DNA from: Aquarana catesbeiana
Lineage: Eukaryota > Chordata > Amphibia > Anura > Ranidae
Direction of reading: 5' to 3'
Length of the DNA stretch: 64,000 bases
NCBI RefSeq assembly: GCF_042186555.1
Contig: NC_133324.1
Coordinates: forward strand, 130,775,522 to 130,839,521
Both the position numbers and the translations under genes were made by a program. Positions 44,969 to 56,160 of the stretch are shown here, piece by piece. How positions within the stretch are numbered: the stretch's first letter is position 1; each line of letters opens with the position of its first letter. The notes under the pieces are model-generated. The model searched no databases, had not been told where the DNA came from, and worked only from the letters and a program-made list of their open reading frames with translations.

Positions 44969-46349
44969 CAGTATCTCACAAAAGTGAGTACACCCCTCAC
45001 AATTTTGTAAGTATTTTATTCTATCTTTTCATGTGATAACACGGAAGAAATTACACTTTGCTACAATGTAAAGTAGTGAGTGTACAGCTTGTATAACAGT
45101 GTAAATTTGCTGTCCCCTCAAAATAACTCAACACAGCCATTAATGTCTAAACCGCTGGCAACAAAAGTGAAAATGTCCAAAGTGGAAATGTCCCAATTAG
45201 CCATTTTCCCTCCCCGGTGTCATGTGACTTGTTAGTGTTACAAGGTCTCAGGTGTGAATGGGGAGCAGGTGTGTTAAATTTGGTGTTATCGCTCTCACTC
45301 TTTCATACTGGTCACTGGAAGTTCAACATGACACCTCATGGCAAAGAACCCTCTGAGGATCTGAAAAAAAGTTGTTGCTCAGCATAAAGATGGCCTAGGC
45401 TATAAGAAGATTGCCAAGACCCTTAAACTGAGCTGCAGCGCGTTGGCCATGACCATACAGCAGTTTAACCGAACAGATTCCACTCAGAACAGACAAAAGA
45501 AGTTGAATGCACATGCTCAGCATCATATCCAGCGATTGTCTTTGGGAAATAGACGTATGAGTGCTGCCAGCATTGCTGCAGAAGTTGAAGGGGTGGGGGG
45601 GTCAGCCTGTCAGTGCTCAGACCATATGCCGCACACTGCATCAAATTGTTCTGCATGGCTGTCATCCCAGAAGGAAGCCTCTTCTCAAGATAATGCATAA
45701 GAAAGCCCGCAAACAGTTTGGTGAAGACATTCAGACTAAGGACATGGATTACTGGAACCATGTCCTGTGGTCTGATGAGACCAAGATAAACTTATTTGGT
45801 TCAGATGGTGTCAAGCGTGTGTGGCGGCAACCGGGTGAGGAGTACAAAGACAAGTGTGTCTTGCCTACAGTCAAGCATGGTGGTGGGAGTGTCATGGTCT
45901 GGGGCTGCATGAGTGCTGCCGGCACTGGGGAGCTACAGTTCATTGAGGGAACCATGAATGCCAACATGTACTGTGACATACTAAAGCAGAGCATGATCCC
46001 CTCCCTTCGGAGACTGGGCCGCAGGGCAGTATTCCAACATGATAACGACCCCAAACACACTTCCAAGACGACCACTGCCTTGCTAAAGAAGTTGAGGTTA
46101 AAGGTGATGGACTGGCCAAGCATGTCTCCATGAACCCTAAACCTAAACCTAAACTCTATTGAGCATCTGTGGGGCATAATCAAATGGAAGGTGGAGGAGC
46201 ACAAGGTCTCTAACATCCACCAGCTTCGTGATGTTGTCATGGAGGAGTGGAAGAGGACTCCAGTGGCAACCTGTGAAGCTCTGCTGTGTTCCCTGCAAAT
46301 GTTTTCTAACTGTGTGGGGGATGGGCTGACAGGAAGAACAAAGAGATCG
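44969..46349 (+). mobile_element. Tc1-type element, right end missing
   Basis: The left terminus CAGTATCTCACAAAAGTGAG follows TA at 44967-44968. The transposase region extends to ~46340, where it abuts another Tc1 element, so the 3' terminal repeat is lost. Confidence 0.85.
45330..46345 (+). pseudogene. Tc1-like transposase with frameshift and a CCTAAA expansion at the catalytic site
   Basis: ATG 45330 (MTPHGKEPSEDLKK) is followed by a frameshift after ~15 codons. The helix-turn-helix (YKKIAKTLKLSCSALAMTIQ) and HHIQRLSLGNRRMSAASIAA follow, then another shift around a G-run (45593-45601). The frame 45561-46133 carries the first D (WNHVLWSDETKINLFGSDG) and second D (QHDNDPKHTSKTT). At 46132 a stop interrupts DWPSMSP, where two or three extra CCTAAA-like hexamers replace the short DLNP segment before IEHLW, which holds the catalytic E. 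C-terminal sequence continues in another frame. Inactive. Confidence 0.85.
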
Positions 46350-47824
46350 CTGACAATGTGAAAGAAGTTTGCTTATAAATCTTTGCAAATTTATTAAAAA
46401 GTAAAAAATGAAAAAAATCACATGTACATAAGTATTCAATTCACAGCCTTTGCTCAATACTTTGTTAAAGCACCTTTGGCACCAATTACAGCCTGAAGTC
46501 TTTTTGAGTATGATGGTACAAGCTTGGCACACCTATTTTTGGGCAGTTTCTCCTATTCTTCTTTGCAGGACCCCTCAAGCTCCATCATATTGGATGGGGA
46601 ATGTCGGTGCACAGCCGTTTTCTCTCCAAAGATGTTCAATCGGGTTCAAGTCTGGGCTCTGGCTGGGCCACTCAAGGACATTCACAGAGTTGTCCCGTGG
46701 CAACTCCTTTGTTATCTTGGCTGTGTGCTTAGGGTCGTTGTCCTGTTGGGAGATGAACCTTTGCCACAGTCTGAGGTCCAGAGCGATCTGGAGCAGGTTT
46801 TCATCAAGGATGTTTCTGTACATTTCTGCATTCATCTTTCCCTCAATCTTGACTAGTCTCCCAGTTCCTGCCACTGAAAAACATCCCCGCAGCATGATGC
46901 TGCCACCACCATGCTGCACTGTAGGGATGGTATTGGCCAGGTGAGCGGTGTCTGGTTTCCTCCAGACATGACACTTGCCATTCAGGCAAAAGAGTTCAAT
47001 CCTTGTTTCATCAGACCAGAGAAATTTGGTCTGAGAGTCCTTCAGGTGCCTTTTGGCAAACTCCAGGTGGGCTGTCATGTGCCTTTTACTGAGGAGTGGC
47101 TTCCACCTGGCCACTCTACCATACAGGCCTGATTGGTGGAGTGCAGCAGAGATGGTTGTTCTTCTGGAAGGTTCTCCTCTCTCCACAGAGAAACACTGGA
47201 GCTCTGTCAGAGTGACCATCGGGTTTTTGGTCACCTCTTTGACTAAGGCCCTTCTCCCCCAATTGCTCAGTTTGGCTGGGCGGCCCGCTCTAGGAAGAAT
47301 TCTGGTGGTTCCAAACTTCTTCCATTTATGGATGATGGAATCCACTGTGCTCATTGGGACACTCAATAATGCAGAAACTTTTCTGTACCCTTCCATAGAT
47401 CTGTGCGTCGATACAATCCTGTCTCGAAGATCTACGAACAATCTATGGACAATTCCTTGAACTTCATGGCTTGGTTTGTGCTCTGACATGCACTGTTAAC
47501 TATGGGACCTTATATAGACAGGTATGTGCCTTTCCAAATCATGTCCAATCAACTTAATTTACCACAGGTGAACTCCAATCAAGTTGTAGAAACAGCTCAA
47601 GGATGATCAATGGCAAAGGCTGTGAATACTTCTGGGATTTTTTTTTTCATTTTTTATTTTTAATAAATTTGCAAAGACTTCAAACAAACTTCTTTCACGT
47701 TCTCATTATGGGGTATTTTTTGTAGAATTTTGAGGAAAATAATGAATTTAATCTATATTGGAATAAGGCTGTAACATAAAACGTGGTAAGAGTGAAGCGC
47801 TGTGAATACTTTCCAGATGCACTG
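46350..47824 (-). mobile_element. Tc1-type element, second copy, opposite strand
   Basis: The right terminus GTGAATACTTTCCAGATGCACTG is followed by TA (47825-47826). The other terminal repeat is shortened and begins near 46358 (GTGAAAGAAGTTTGC matches the reverse complement of 47679-47697). It abuts the previous Tc1 directly. Confidence 0.8.
46575..47489 (-). pseudogene. Tc1-like transposase, nearly complete
   Basis: The best-preserved transposase frame here: 304 codons without a stop. The N-terminal helix-turn-helix (YRKVSALLSVPMSTVDSIIH) is followed by the GRP motif (RAGRPAKLSNWGRRALVKEV) and a DD34E core: LWSDETRIELF, QQDNDPKHTAKITKE and LEWPSQSPDLNPIEHLW. The frame leaves the family after EHLW (RENGCAPTFP), so the last ~40 residues are lost. 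About 10 residues seem to be missing before LWSDET. Start chosen at MSEHKPSHEVQG, the usual type of Tc1 N-terminus. Confidence 0.85.
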
Positions 47825-47826
47825 TA

Positions 47827-48081
47827 ATTTTACATTTAGAACAAAGCTAGAGCTTGGCTCCAAAGTGATTTCACTCTCACCAGTTATTGGCTGCATAAAT
47901 GTGTTTGTTCAGCTCTTTGTGCCTATCCAAAGTTGAGGAGGAAGTGCGAGCAGTTAGGGCTTATCTTGTGGGATTGTATACAGCCTCCCTCAATTCAGCA
48001 CATGGTGCCTAAAGCCTTGTACACACTATTCTTTTTTTTTTTTTGTTCAACTATTCGTTCAACCCCTGTCAGCACTGTCCT
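47827..48081. other. Unassigned; start of a truncated MITE
   Basis: TAAAGCCTTGTACACACTAT at 48011 resembles the left end of the TAATGCC..GTACACACG MITEs but has no partner end before the CR1 3' terminus. Confidence 0.4.
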
Positions 48082-50971
48082 GTTACATAGTTACATAGTA
48101 GGTGAGGTTGAAAAAAGACACAAGTCCATCAAGTCCAACCTATGTGTGTGATTATGTGTCAGTATTACATTATATATCCCTGTATGTTGCGGTCATTCAG
48201 GTGATTATCTAATAGTTTCTTGAAGCTATCGATGCTCCCCGCTGAGACCACCGCCTGTGGAAGGGAATTCCATATCCTTGCCGCTCTTACAGTAAAGAAC
48301 CCTCTACGTAGTTTAAGGTTAAACCTCTTTTCTTCTAATTGTAATGCGTGGCCACGAGTCTTATTAAACTCTCTTCTGCGAAAAAGTTTTATCCCTATTG
48401 TGGGGTCACCAGTACAGTTTTTTGTAAATTGAAATCATATCCCCTCTCAAGGGTCTCTTCTCCAGAGAGAATAAGTTCAGTGCTTGCAACCTTTCCTCAT
48501 AACTAAGATCCTCCAGACCCTTTATTAGCTTTGTTGCCCTTCTTTGTACTCGCTCCATTTCCAGTACATCCTTCCTGAGGACTGGTGCCCAGAACTGGAC
48601 AACATACTCCAGGTGCGGCCGGACCAGAGTCTTGTAGAGTGGGAGAATTATCGTTTTATCTCTTGCGTTGATCCCCCTTTTAATGCATGCCAATATTCTG
48701 TTTGCTTTATTAGCAGCAGCTTGGCATTGCATGCCATTGCTGAGCCTATCATCTACTAGGACCCCCAGGTCCTTTTCCATCCTAGATTCCCCCAGAGGTT
48801 CTCCCCCCAGTGTATAGATTGCATTCATATTTTTGCCACCCAAATGCATTATTTTACATTTTTCTACATTGAATCTCATTTGCCATGTAGTCGCCCACCC
48901 CATTAATTTGTTCAGGTCTTTTTGCAAGGTTTCCACATCCTGCGGAGAAGTTATTGCCCTGCTTAGCTTAGTATCGTCTGCAAATACAGAGATTGAACTG
49001 TTTATCCCATCCTCCTGGTCGTTTATAAACAAATTAAATAGGATTGGTCCCAGCACAGAACCCTGGGGAGGGAACCCCACTACCCACCCCTGACCATTCC
49101 GAGTACTCCCCATTTATCACCACCCTCTGAACTCGCCCTTGTAGCCAGTTTTTAATCCATGTACTCACCCTATGGTCCATGCCAACGGACCTTATTTTGT
49201 ACAGTAAACGTTTATGGGGTGTCAAATGCTTTTGCAAAATCCAGATACACCACGTCTACGGGCCTTCCTTTATCTAGATGGCAACTCACCTCCTCATAGA
49301 AGGTTAATAGATTGGTTTGGCAAGAACGATTCTTCATGAATCCATGCTGATTACTGCTAATGATATTGTTCTTATTACTAAAATCTTGTATATAGTCCCT
49401 TATCATTCCCTCCAAGAGTTTACATACTATTGATGTTAGGCTAACTGGTCTGTAATTCCCAGGGATGTATTTTGGGCCCTTTTAAATATTGGTGCTACAT
49501 TGTTTTTTCTGCAATCAGCTGGTACCATTCCAGTCAATAGACTGTCTGTAAAAATTAGGAACAACGGTCTGGCAATCACTTGACTGAGTTCCCTAAGTAC
49601 CCTCGGATGCAAGCCATCTGGTCCCGGTGATTTATTAATGTTAAGTTTCTCAAGTCTAATTTTAATTCTGTCCTCTGTTAACCATGGAGGTGCTTCCTGT
49701 GTTGTGTCATGAGGATAAACACTGCTGTTTTGGTTACTGAAGCCCCCCGATTCACTCGTGAAGACTGAGGAGAAGAATAAATTCAATACCTTCGCCATCT
49801 CCCCATCCTTTGTAACCAGATGTCCTTCCTCATTCTTTATGGGGCCAATATGGTCTGTCCTCCCTTTTTTACTGTTTACATACTTAAAGAATTTCTTGGG
49901 ATTTTTTTTGCTCTCCTCCGCTATGTGTCTTTCATGTTCTATCTTAGCCGTCCTAATTGCACCCTTACATTTCTTATTGCATTCTTTATAAAGTCTGAAT
50001 GCTGAGGATGATCCCTCAACCCTGTATTTTTTGAAGGCCTTCTCCTTTGCTTTTATATGCATTTTTACATTGGAGTTAAGCCATCCAGGATTTTTGTTCG
50101 CTCTTTTAAATGTATTACCCAATGAGATACATTGGCTAATGCCCTTATTTAATATGCTCTTAAAGCAAACCCATCTCTCCTCCGTATTCTTTGTTCCTAA
50201 TATTTTATCCCAATTTATGCCTTTTAGCAAGGTTTGTCGTTTAGGGAAGTTGGCTCTTTTGAAATTCAGTGTCTTTGTGTTCCCTTCATGTTTCCTATTT
50301 GTGTGATTTATACTGAAACTAATTGACCTGTGATCGCTGTTACCTAAATTGCCCCGTATTTCCACATCCGTGATCAGGTCTGTATTGTTGGTAATCAGTA
50401 GATCCAGTAATGTTTTATTTCTAGTTGGTGCGTCTACCATCTGACCCATAAAATTGTCCTGCAAGACATTAAGGAACTGGCGAGCCTTAAATGAATGTGC
50501 GGTTCCCTCCGCCCAGTCTATGTCTGGATAATTAAAATCCCCCATTATGATAACACTTCCCATCCTTGCTGCTAATCCAATTTGTGATAGGAGATCCGTC
50601 TCCACTTCCTCCCTCAGGTTAGGGGGCCTATAGCATACTCCCAGTAATATTTTCCCCTTAGCTTCATCCCTTTGGAGCTCTACCCATAAGGATTCCACCT
50701 CCTCTCTAGCTCCCTCAGCGATGTCATCTCTCACATTCGCTTGTACATTATTCTTGATATATAGGCATACCCCTCCCCCTTTTTTACCCTCTCTATCCTT
50801 GCGGTATAGGGTATACCCTTGAATGTTTGCCAGCCAATCATGAGAGCTGTTGAACCAGGTCTCTGAAATTCCCACAAAATCCAAATCCTCCTTGTACAAC
50901 AGTATCTCTAGTTCACAGTATCTCTGTTCTGGGTGCTGCTTCAGCGACTTGCCCTCTGGTACACTGAACAC
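48082..50971 (-). mobile_element. CR1-like LINE, 5' side bordered by a hAT insertion
   Basis: On - the element ends in the CR1-style tail CTATGTAACTATGTAACA (reverse complement at 48082-48099). It encodes an endonuclease-RT protein. The 5' coding side stops where CTGAACAC and the hAT element begin. I cannot show that CR1 sequence resumes after 53309. Confidence 0.85.
48406..50971 (-). pseudogene. CR1-like ORF2 (endonuclease-reverse transcriptase), frameshifted
   Basis: From the 5' side: the endonuclease with DFVGISETWFN, GGGVCLYIKN, LLGVCYRPPN, IIMGDFNYPDIDW, LLDLLITN and LGNSDHRSISF. A connector with KAKEKAFKKYR, then the RT with INKSPGPDGLHPRVLREL, NQHGFMKNRSC, VVYLDFAKAFD, GVPSPGFCAGTNPI (aberrant frame of the usual QGSVLGPILF block) and FADDTKL (48970-48985). 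The thumb/C-terminus has LGVLVDDRLS, LYKTLVRPHLEY and RVQRRATKLI. Frame changes occur near 49450, 49225 and 49085. The order and motifs fit the CR1/L2 group. The protein is inactive here. Confidence 0.9.
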
Positions 50972-53301
50972 TAGGGATGAGCTTCGAGTCGAACCCATGT
51001 TCGACTCGAACATCGCCTGTTCGATCGTTCGTCGAATAGCGAATGTTATGGGCTGTTCGCGCCAAATTCGAGTGGCGTGTCAAGGCCCATAATTCACTGC
51101 GGCATCGCAGTGCATTGCTGGCTGATAATTGGCCAAGCACAGTGCCATCTGTACAGAGAGCCGTAATTGGCCAAAGCCAGGGTGGCTTTGGCCAATTACA
51201 ATTTTCGATGCAATACTTTGCAGCAGGGCTCATTCCTGCGCTCCAACTAGAGTATCTGTGAGGGGTTGCAGTGTTGTGGCACCAGCACCATTGCCCAAGA
51301 CCCAATTTTTCAGCCCCTGTTTAACAGAGGCGTATAATTACAATTTCTGATGCAATACTTTGCAGCAGGGCTCATTCCTGCGCTCCAACTAGAGTATCTG
51401 TGAGGGGTTGCAGTGTTGTGGCACCAGCACCACTGCCCAAGACCCAATTTTTCAGCCCCTGTTTAACAGAGGCGTATAATTACAATTTCTGATGCAATAC
51501 TTTGCAGCAGGGCTCATTCCTGCGCTCCAACTAGAGTATCTGTGAGGGGTTGCAGTGTTGTGGCACCAGCACCATCGCCCAAGACCCAATTTTTCAGCCC
51601 CTGTTTAACAGAGGCGTATAATTACAATTTCTGATGCAATACTTTGCAGCAGGGCTCATTCCTGCGCTCCAACTATAGCATCTGTGAGGGGTTGCAGTGT
51701 TGTGGCACCAGTGCCTAAGGCCCAATTTTTCTGCCCCTGTTTAACAGGGGCATGTAATTACAATTTTTGAAGCAATACTTTGCAGCAGGGCTCATTCCTG
51801 CGCTCCAACTAGAGTATCTGTGAGGGGTTGCAGTGTTGTGGCACCAGCACCAGTGCCCAAGGCCCAATCTTTCTGCCCCTGTTTAACAGGGGCGTATAAT
51901 TACAATTTTTGCTGCAATACCTTGCAGCAGGGCTCATTCCTGCGCTCCAACTATAGCATCTGTGAGGGGTTGCAGTGTTGTGGCACCAGTGCCTAAGGCC
52001 CAATTTTTCTGCCCCTGTTCAACAAGGACATGTAATTACATTTCTTGATCTAATATTTCACAGCAGGACCCATTCCTGTGCCCACCAAGAGTAACTGTGA
52101 GGGCTTACAGTGTTGTGGCAACACCACCACCACCACCAAAGGCCCAATTTTTCTACCACTGTTCAACAATGGCATGTAATTACAATTCTTGATCTAATAT
52201 TTCACAGCAGGGCCCGTTCCTGCACCCACCAAGAGTAACTGTGAGGGCTTACAGTGTTGTGGCAACCCCAACACCTAAGGCCCCAATTTCTGCAGAGTAT
52301 ATAGGGCAGGCCCCTACTTTCAAGCATCCAACTTACAAACGACTCCTACTTGCAAACGGAAGGAGACAACAAGAAGTGAGATGAAATCTACCACTAGGAA
52401 GGGAAATTCTCTCCTGTAAGAGTTAATATGGGAAAAATGTGTCTCTTCTCCACTGATGCTATTATCACCAATCCTTGTTTCACTAAAAAACCCAAATTTT
52501 CAAAAAACATTTGTCATTGGGACAGAAAGTGAGGTGAAATCTTCTGAAGAGAAGCACAGACAGCAAAACAAAGGTTATAGGGGTGATAACCCTTCCCTAT
52601 GTTTTCCAAAAAGCTTAAAAATAGATTTTTTGGCTGAAGCTACACTTTAAAAATGTACCAGTTCAAAATTACAAACAGATTCTACTTAACAACAAACCTA
52701 CAGTTCCTGTCTTGTTTGCACCGCCTGTATACTGCTGTTCAGAGTATATAGGGCCTGGGGGCCCCACGCCTTTCCTTTTTTTAATTTGGGTGCCGGGTTC
52801 CCCATAATATCCATACAAGACCCAAAGGGGCTGGTAATGGACTGGGGGGGGGGGGTACCCATGCCGTTTGTCTCACTGATTTTCATCCATATTGCCAGGA
52901 CCTGACATTACATTAAAGCCGCAAGCAGTTTTAAATTACTTTTATTCCTTTACAAATGTCATTTTGTGGAGGGACTGTTCTAAGCACGGGAAACACGTGC
53001 CACTTTACAAGCATACTTTAGACACCCCCCAGGTACGATATTTAAAGGAATAGTTCACTTTTTTTCACTTTAAGCATCATTAAAATCACTGCTCCCGAAA
53101 AAACGTTTTTTGAATTGATCCATGTCCCCTGGGGCAGGACTCGGGTCCCCAAACCCTTTTTAGGACAATAACTTGCATATTAGCCTTTAAAATTAGCACT
53201 TTTGATTTCGAACGTTCGAGATCCCATAGACTTTAACGGGGTTCTAAAGTTCGCAGGTTCTGGTGCGAACTGAACCGGGGGGGGTGTTCGGCTCATCCCT
53301 A
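50972..53301. mobile_element. hAT-type non-autonomous element (2.3 kb) with 8-bp target duplication
   Basis: Inverted termini TAGGGATGAGC and GCTCATCCCTA are flanked by exact CTGAACAC at 50964-50971 and 53302-53309. Inside are terminal CG-rich GTTCGA motifs (CGAACCCATGTTCGACTCGA), a ~141-bp tandem array (51196-52310) and AT-rich sequence. No transposase. The same terminus starts a fragment at 18595. Confidence 0.9.
51196..52310 (+). repeat. ~141-bp tandem array, about 6 close and 2 diverged units
   Basis: Units start AATTACAATTTCTGATGCAA and contain CAGCAGGGCTCATTCCTGCG and GAGGGGTTGCAGTGTTGTGG. The spacing is 141 bp between the early units (for example 51338 and 51479). Units after ~52030 are more diverged (GGACCCATTCCTGTGCCCAC). 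Similarity decays in one direction along the array. Confidence 0.9.
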
Positions 53302-53309
53302 CTGAACAC

Positions 53310-53641
53310 TCACATTCATTAAAAGTTTATTTTAGTGACATTCTCTGTTTGGATGAGAGTAGAGCTACACTTTCGTATCCAATGTAACAAGTGAAGAAAG
53401 TTCTCTGCTTCTGACAGCTGACAAAAAAAAATAAAAAAATCCAGGCAGTCTGCCAAGTTTATCTCAACATGGGAGTTAACTATAAATAAAGTAACATTTA
53501 GTTCTTAGATCAAAGAAATTAACTTCAGTCTGTAAATGAGGGTAGTTTAACCACTTAGAGAGTAAACCTTTTTCTGACACTTGTTGCTTACAAGTTAAAA
53601 TCTGTATTTTTTTATAGAAAATTTACTAAGAACCTCCAAAC

Positions 53642-53729
<88 letters not shown>

Positions 53730-54112
53730 TTTTATCAGAGACCCTAGAGAATAAAATGGTGGTTGCTGGAATATTTTATGTCACACTGTATTTTATGTCA
53801 CACTGTATTTTATGTCACAGCTCTAGATGAGAGTAAGAGGGGGTGTAAATGATGTCACATTCTACCCTCATCGAACCAGAGAATGCCTTGTATTCATTGA
53901 AAAAAAAATGTTTGCTGAATGGCAGAGGTATGGGAGTGAGCGACCCCCTGTGTCTAATGTAACAGACAGGATGTTGCTGCAGCTGCACCCAGAATAGGAG
54001 AGAGCTGACTGTATGTGGCATAGACTACAATGCTGAGTTTGAGAATCTTAAGCAGTCAGATGTGACACATATGTGCTCATTATATGGAACCAAACTGATC
54101 TAACGTAAGTTT
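53310..54112. repeat. Unassigned with long (AT)n microsatellite at 53646-53727
   Basis: An uninterrupted AT run of about 80 bp, followed by three copies of a TATTTTATGTCACACTG-type motif at 53775-53818. No gene is visible. Confidence 0.7.
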
Positions 54113-54659
54113 TAACCACCTCAATAACGGACAATTCCACCCCTTCCTGAACCTGCCCAGGCCATTTTTACATTTTCACTGCTGTCACACTTTGAACGAC
54201 AATTGCGCAGTCATGCAATACAGTACCCAAGTAAAATTTTTTATCAGATAAAGCTTTTTTTGGTGGTATTTTATCACCACTGGGCTTTATATATATATAT
54301 ATATATATATATCACCATATGCAGGGTGAGGTGCACTAAACGATCTTGGCTGTGCTAGCAATCTGGTCCTTCCCACGGACCGATATGTAGAAACGATGAG
54401 TCAGGATTGCTGCACAAGAAATGTATTTCCATAAAAGATTCCAAAGACATCGAACCAATACCAGATGCGGCTGGCTGCGACGTTTCGGCCTTTCACAGAT
54501 AATGCCATTTCTCACAATCGTATGTCAGACATACGATTGTGAGAAAGGGCGTTATCTGTGAAAGCCCGAAACGTTGCAGCCAGCTGCATCTGGTATTGGT
54601 TCGATGTCTTTGGAATCTTTTATGGAAATATATTTCTTGTGCAGCAATCCTGACTCATC

Positions 54660-54721
<62 letters not shown>

Positions 54722-54910
54722 AACACACACACACTTTTTTCTTTGTTTTTGTTATAAAAATTTTGCAAATAAATAAATTTTTCTCCTAAGTTTAAGCCAA
54801 ATTGTATTCTGCTATGTTCCTTTGGTAAACAAAATAACACAAATCAGTGTATATTATTTAGTCTGGGTAAAAGTTATAAGGTCCACAAACTATGGTATAT
54901 ATATTTGATG
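54113..54910 (+). repeat. TTAACCACTTC-like family copy split at 54290-54720
   Basis: The left part (TTAACCACCTCAATAACG .. TGGTGGTATTTTATCACCAC) and the right part (GTTTTTGTTATAAAAATTTT .. CACAAACTATGG) are collinear with the family. The centre is replaced by AT runs around a large inverted repeat. Confidence 0.6.
54394..54660. repeat. Long near-perfect inverted repeat, arms about 133 bp, between AT runs
   Basis: The left arm starts CGATGAGTCAGGATTGCTGC and the right arm ends GCAGCAATCCTGACTCATCG. The centre at ~54527 is CGTATGTCAGACATACG. Arm differences are few substitutions. The right arm contains CTGTGAAAGCCCGAAACGTT, similar to hammerhead-bearing Penelope-like repeats, with an altered core. 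(AT)n runs at 54289-54312 and 54660-54716 flank it. Confidence 0.85.
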
Positions 54911-56160
54911 CCAGGACAATACAGTACAATTACCCCCCATATTACCCCTTTTTGGAAAGTAGACAATCCAAGGTATTTAGTAAGAGGCATGGTGAGTTTT
55001 TTGAAGCTGTAATTTTTTCCCCAACTTTTTGGAAAATTATTAAATTAAGTTAAATTCGTTTTTTTTTTTTTTTTTCACAAAGTTGTCATTTTAACAAGTT
55101 ATTTCTCACACACTGCATAGGCATACTTAGAATTACACCTCAAAGCACATTCTGTTATGCCGCCCGAGTATGGGGAAGCACCTTTGGGCTTTCAAGGAGC
55201 ATAACATACACATCTAATTTCCTGAGGCCCTGAAGAACCAGGAAAGTAGAAAAACCCACAAAATGACCACATTTTGGAAAGCAAATACTCCAAAGTATTT
55301 TCCAAGAGGCATAATGAGTCTTTTGAAATCGTGATTTTTTTTTTTTGACACATTTTTGGAAAACGCAGGAAAGAAAACCACTTTTATGGCACTGCGTTAC
55401 TTTAACTGACAATTGCGCAGTTATGCAACGCTGTACCCAAATAAAATTTATGTAATTTTTTTCCCCATAAATAGAGCTTTTTTTTGGTTTTATTAGATTA
55501 CCACTGCAGTGTTTTATTTTTTTGTGCTATAAACAAAAAAAGATCAACAATTTTGAGGGAAAAAAAAAACAATATTTTTTTTAAAAACAATCCCAATAAG
55601 TGTATATTGATTGGTTTACATGAACATTATAGCGTCTTCAAACTATGGGATATATACTTTTATTTTTTTATATACTAGTAATGACAGTGATCAGTGACTT
55701 ATAGCGGGACTGCAATATTGTGGCGGAAAATCGGACACTAACTGACACTTTGCGGGAACCAGTAACACTAATACAGTGATCAGTGCTAAAAATATGCAGT
55801 TACTGTACCAATGACACTGGCTGGGAAGGGGATAGACAGCTAGGGCGATCAAAGGGTTAACTGTGTGCCTAGCCAGTGTTTTACTGTACTATGCATGCTA
55901 CTTTTACTAGGGAAGAGATGGATTATATTCCCTGCTTGGCCGGAACACAGAATCCATCCCTTCCCCCCTGTCAAAACGGAACTCTGCCTTGTTTACAAGG
56001 ATCCGTTCTGAGTCTCCGCCTGACGATCAGGCAGATATACTGGGGAACAATGAGTGCCTGCCACCTGCAGATCGGCATCTGCTGTGAAGCGACCTGCAGG
56101 AGGCACGCCCCCTGCAGGTGGAATTTCAGGATCACGTATATATATATACAGCAAAACTGC
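54911..56160 (+). repeat. TTAACCACTTC family material with sub-repeats
   Basis: 54935-55350 holds two diverged sub-repeats (TTTTTGGAAAGTAGACAATCC; TTTTGGAAAGCAAATACTCC). 55380-55870 is a plus copy of the common blocks, including CAGTGACTTATAGCGGGACT and GATCAGTGCTAAAAATATGC, the latter recurring at 57670-57780. CAGGAGGCACGCCCCCTGCAGGTG follows at 56096. Confidence 0.6.

Noticed and set aside
54552..54840. Ile/Tyr-rich frames near 54.7 kb
   Set aside because: Translation of an (AT)n microsatellite.
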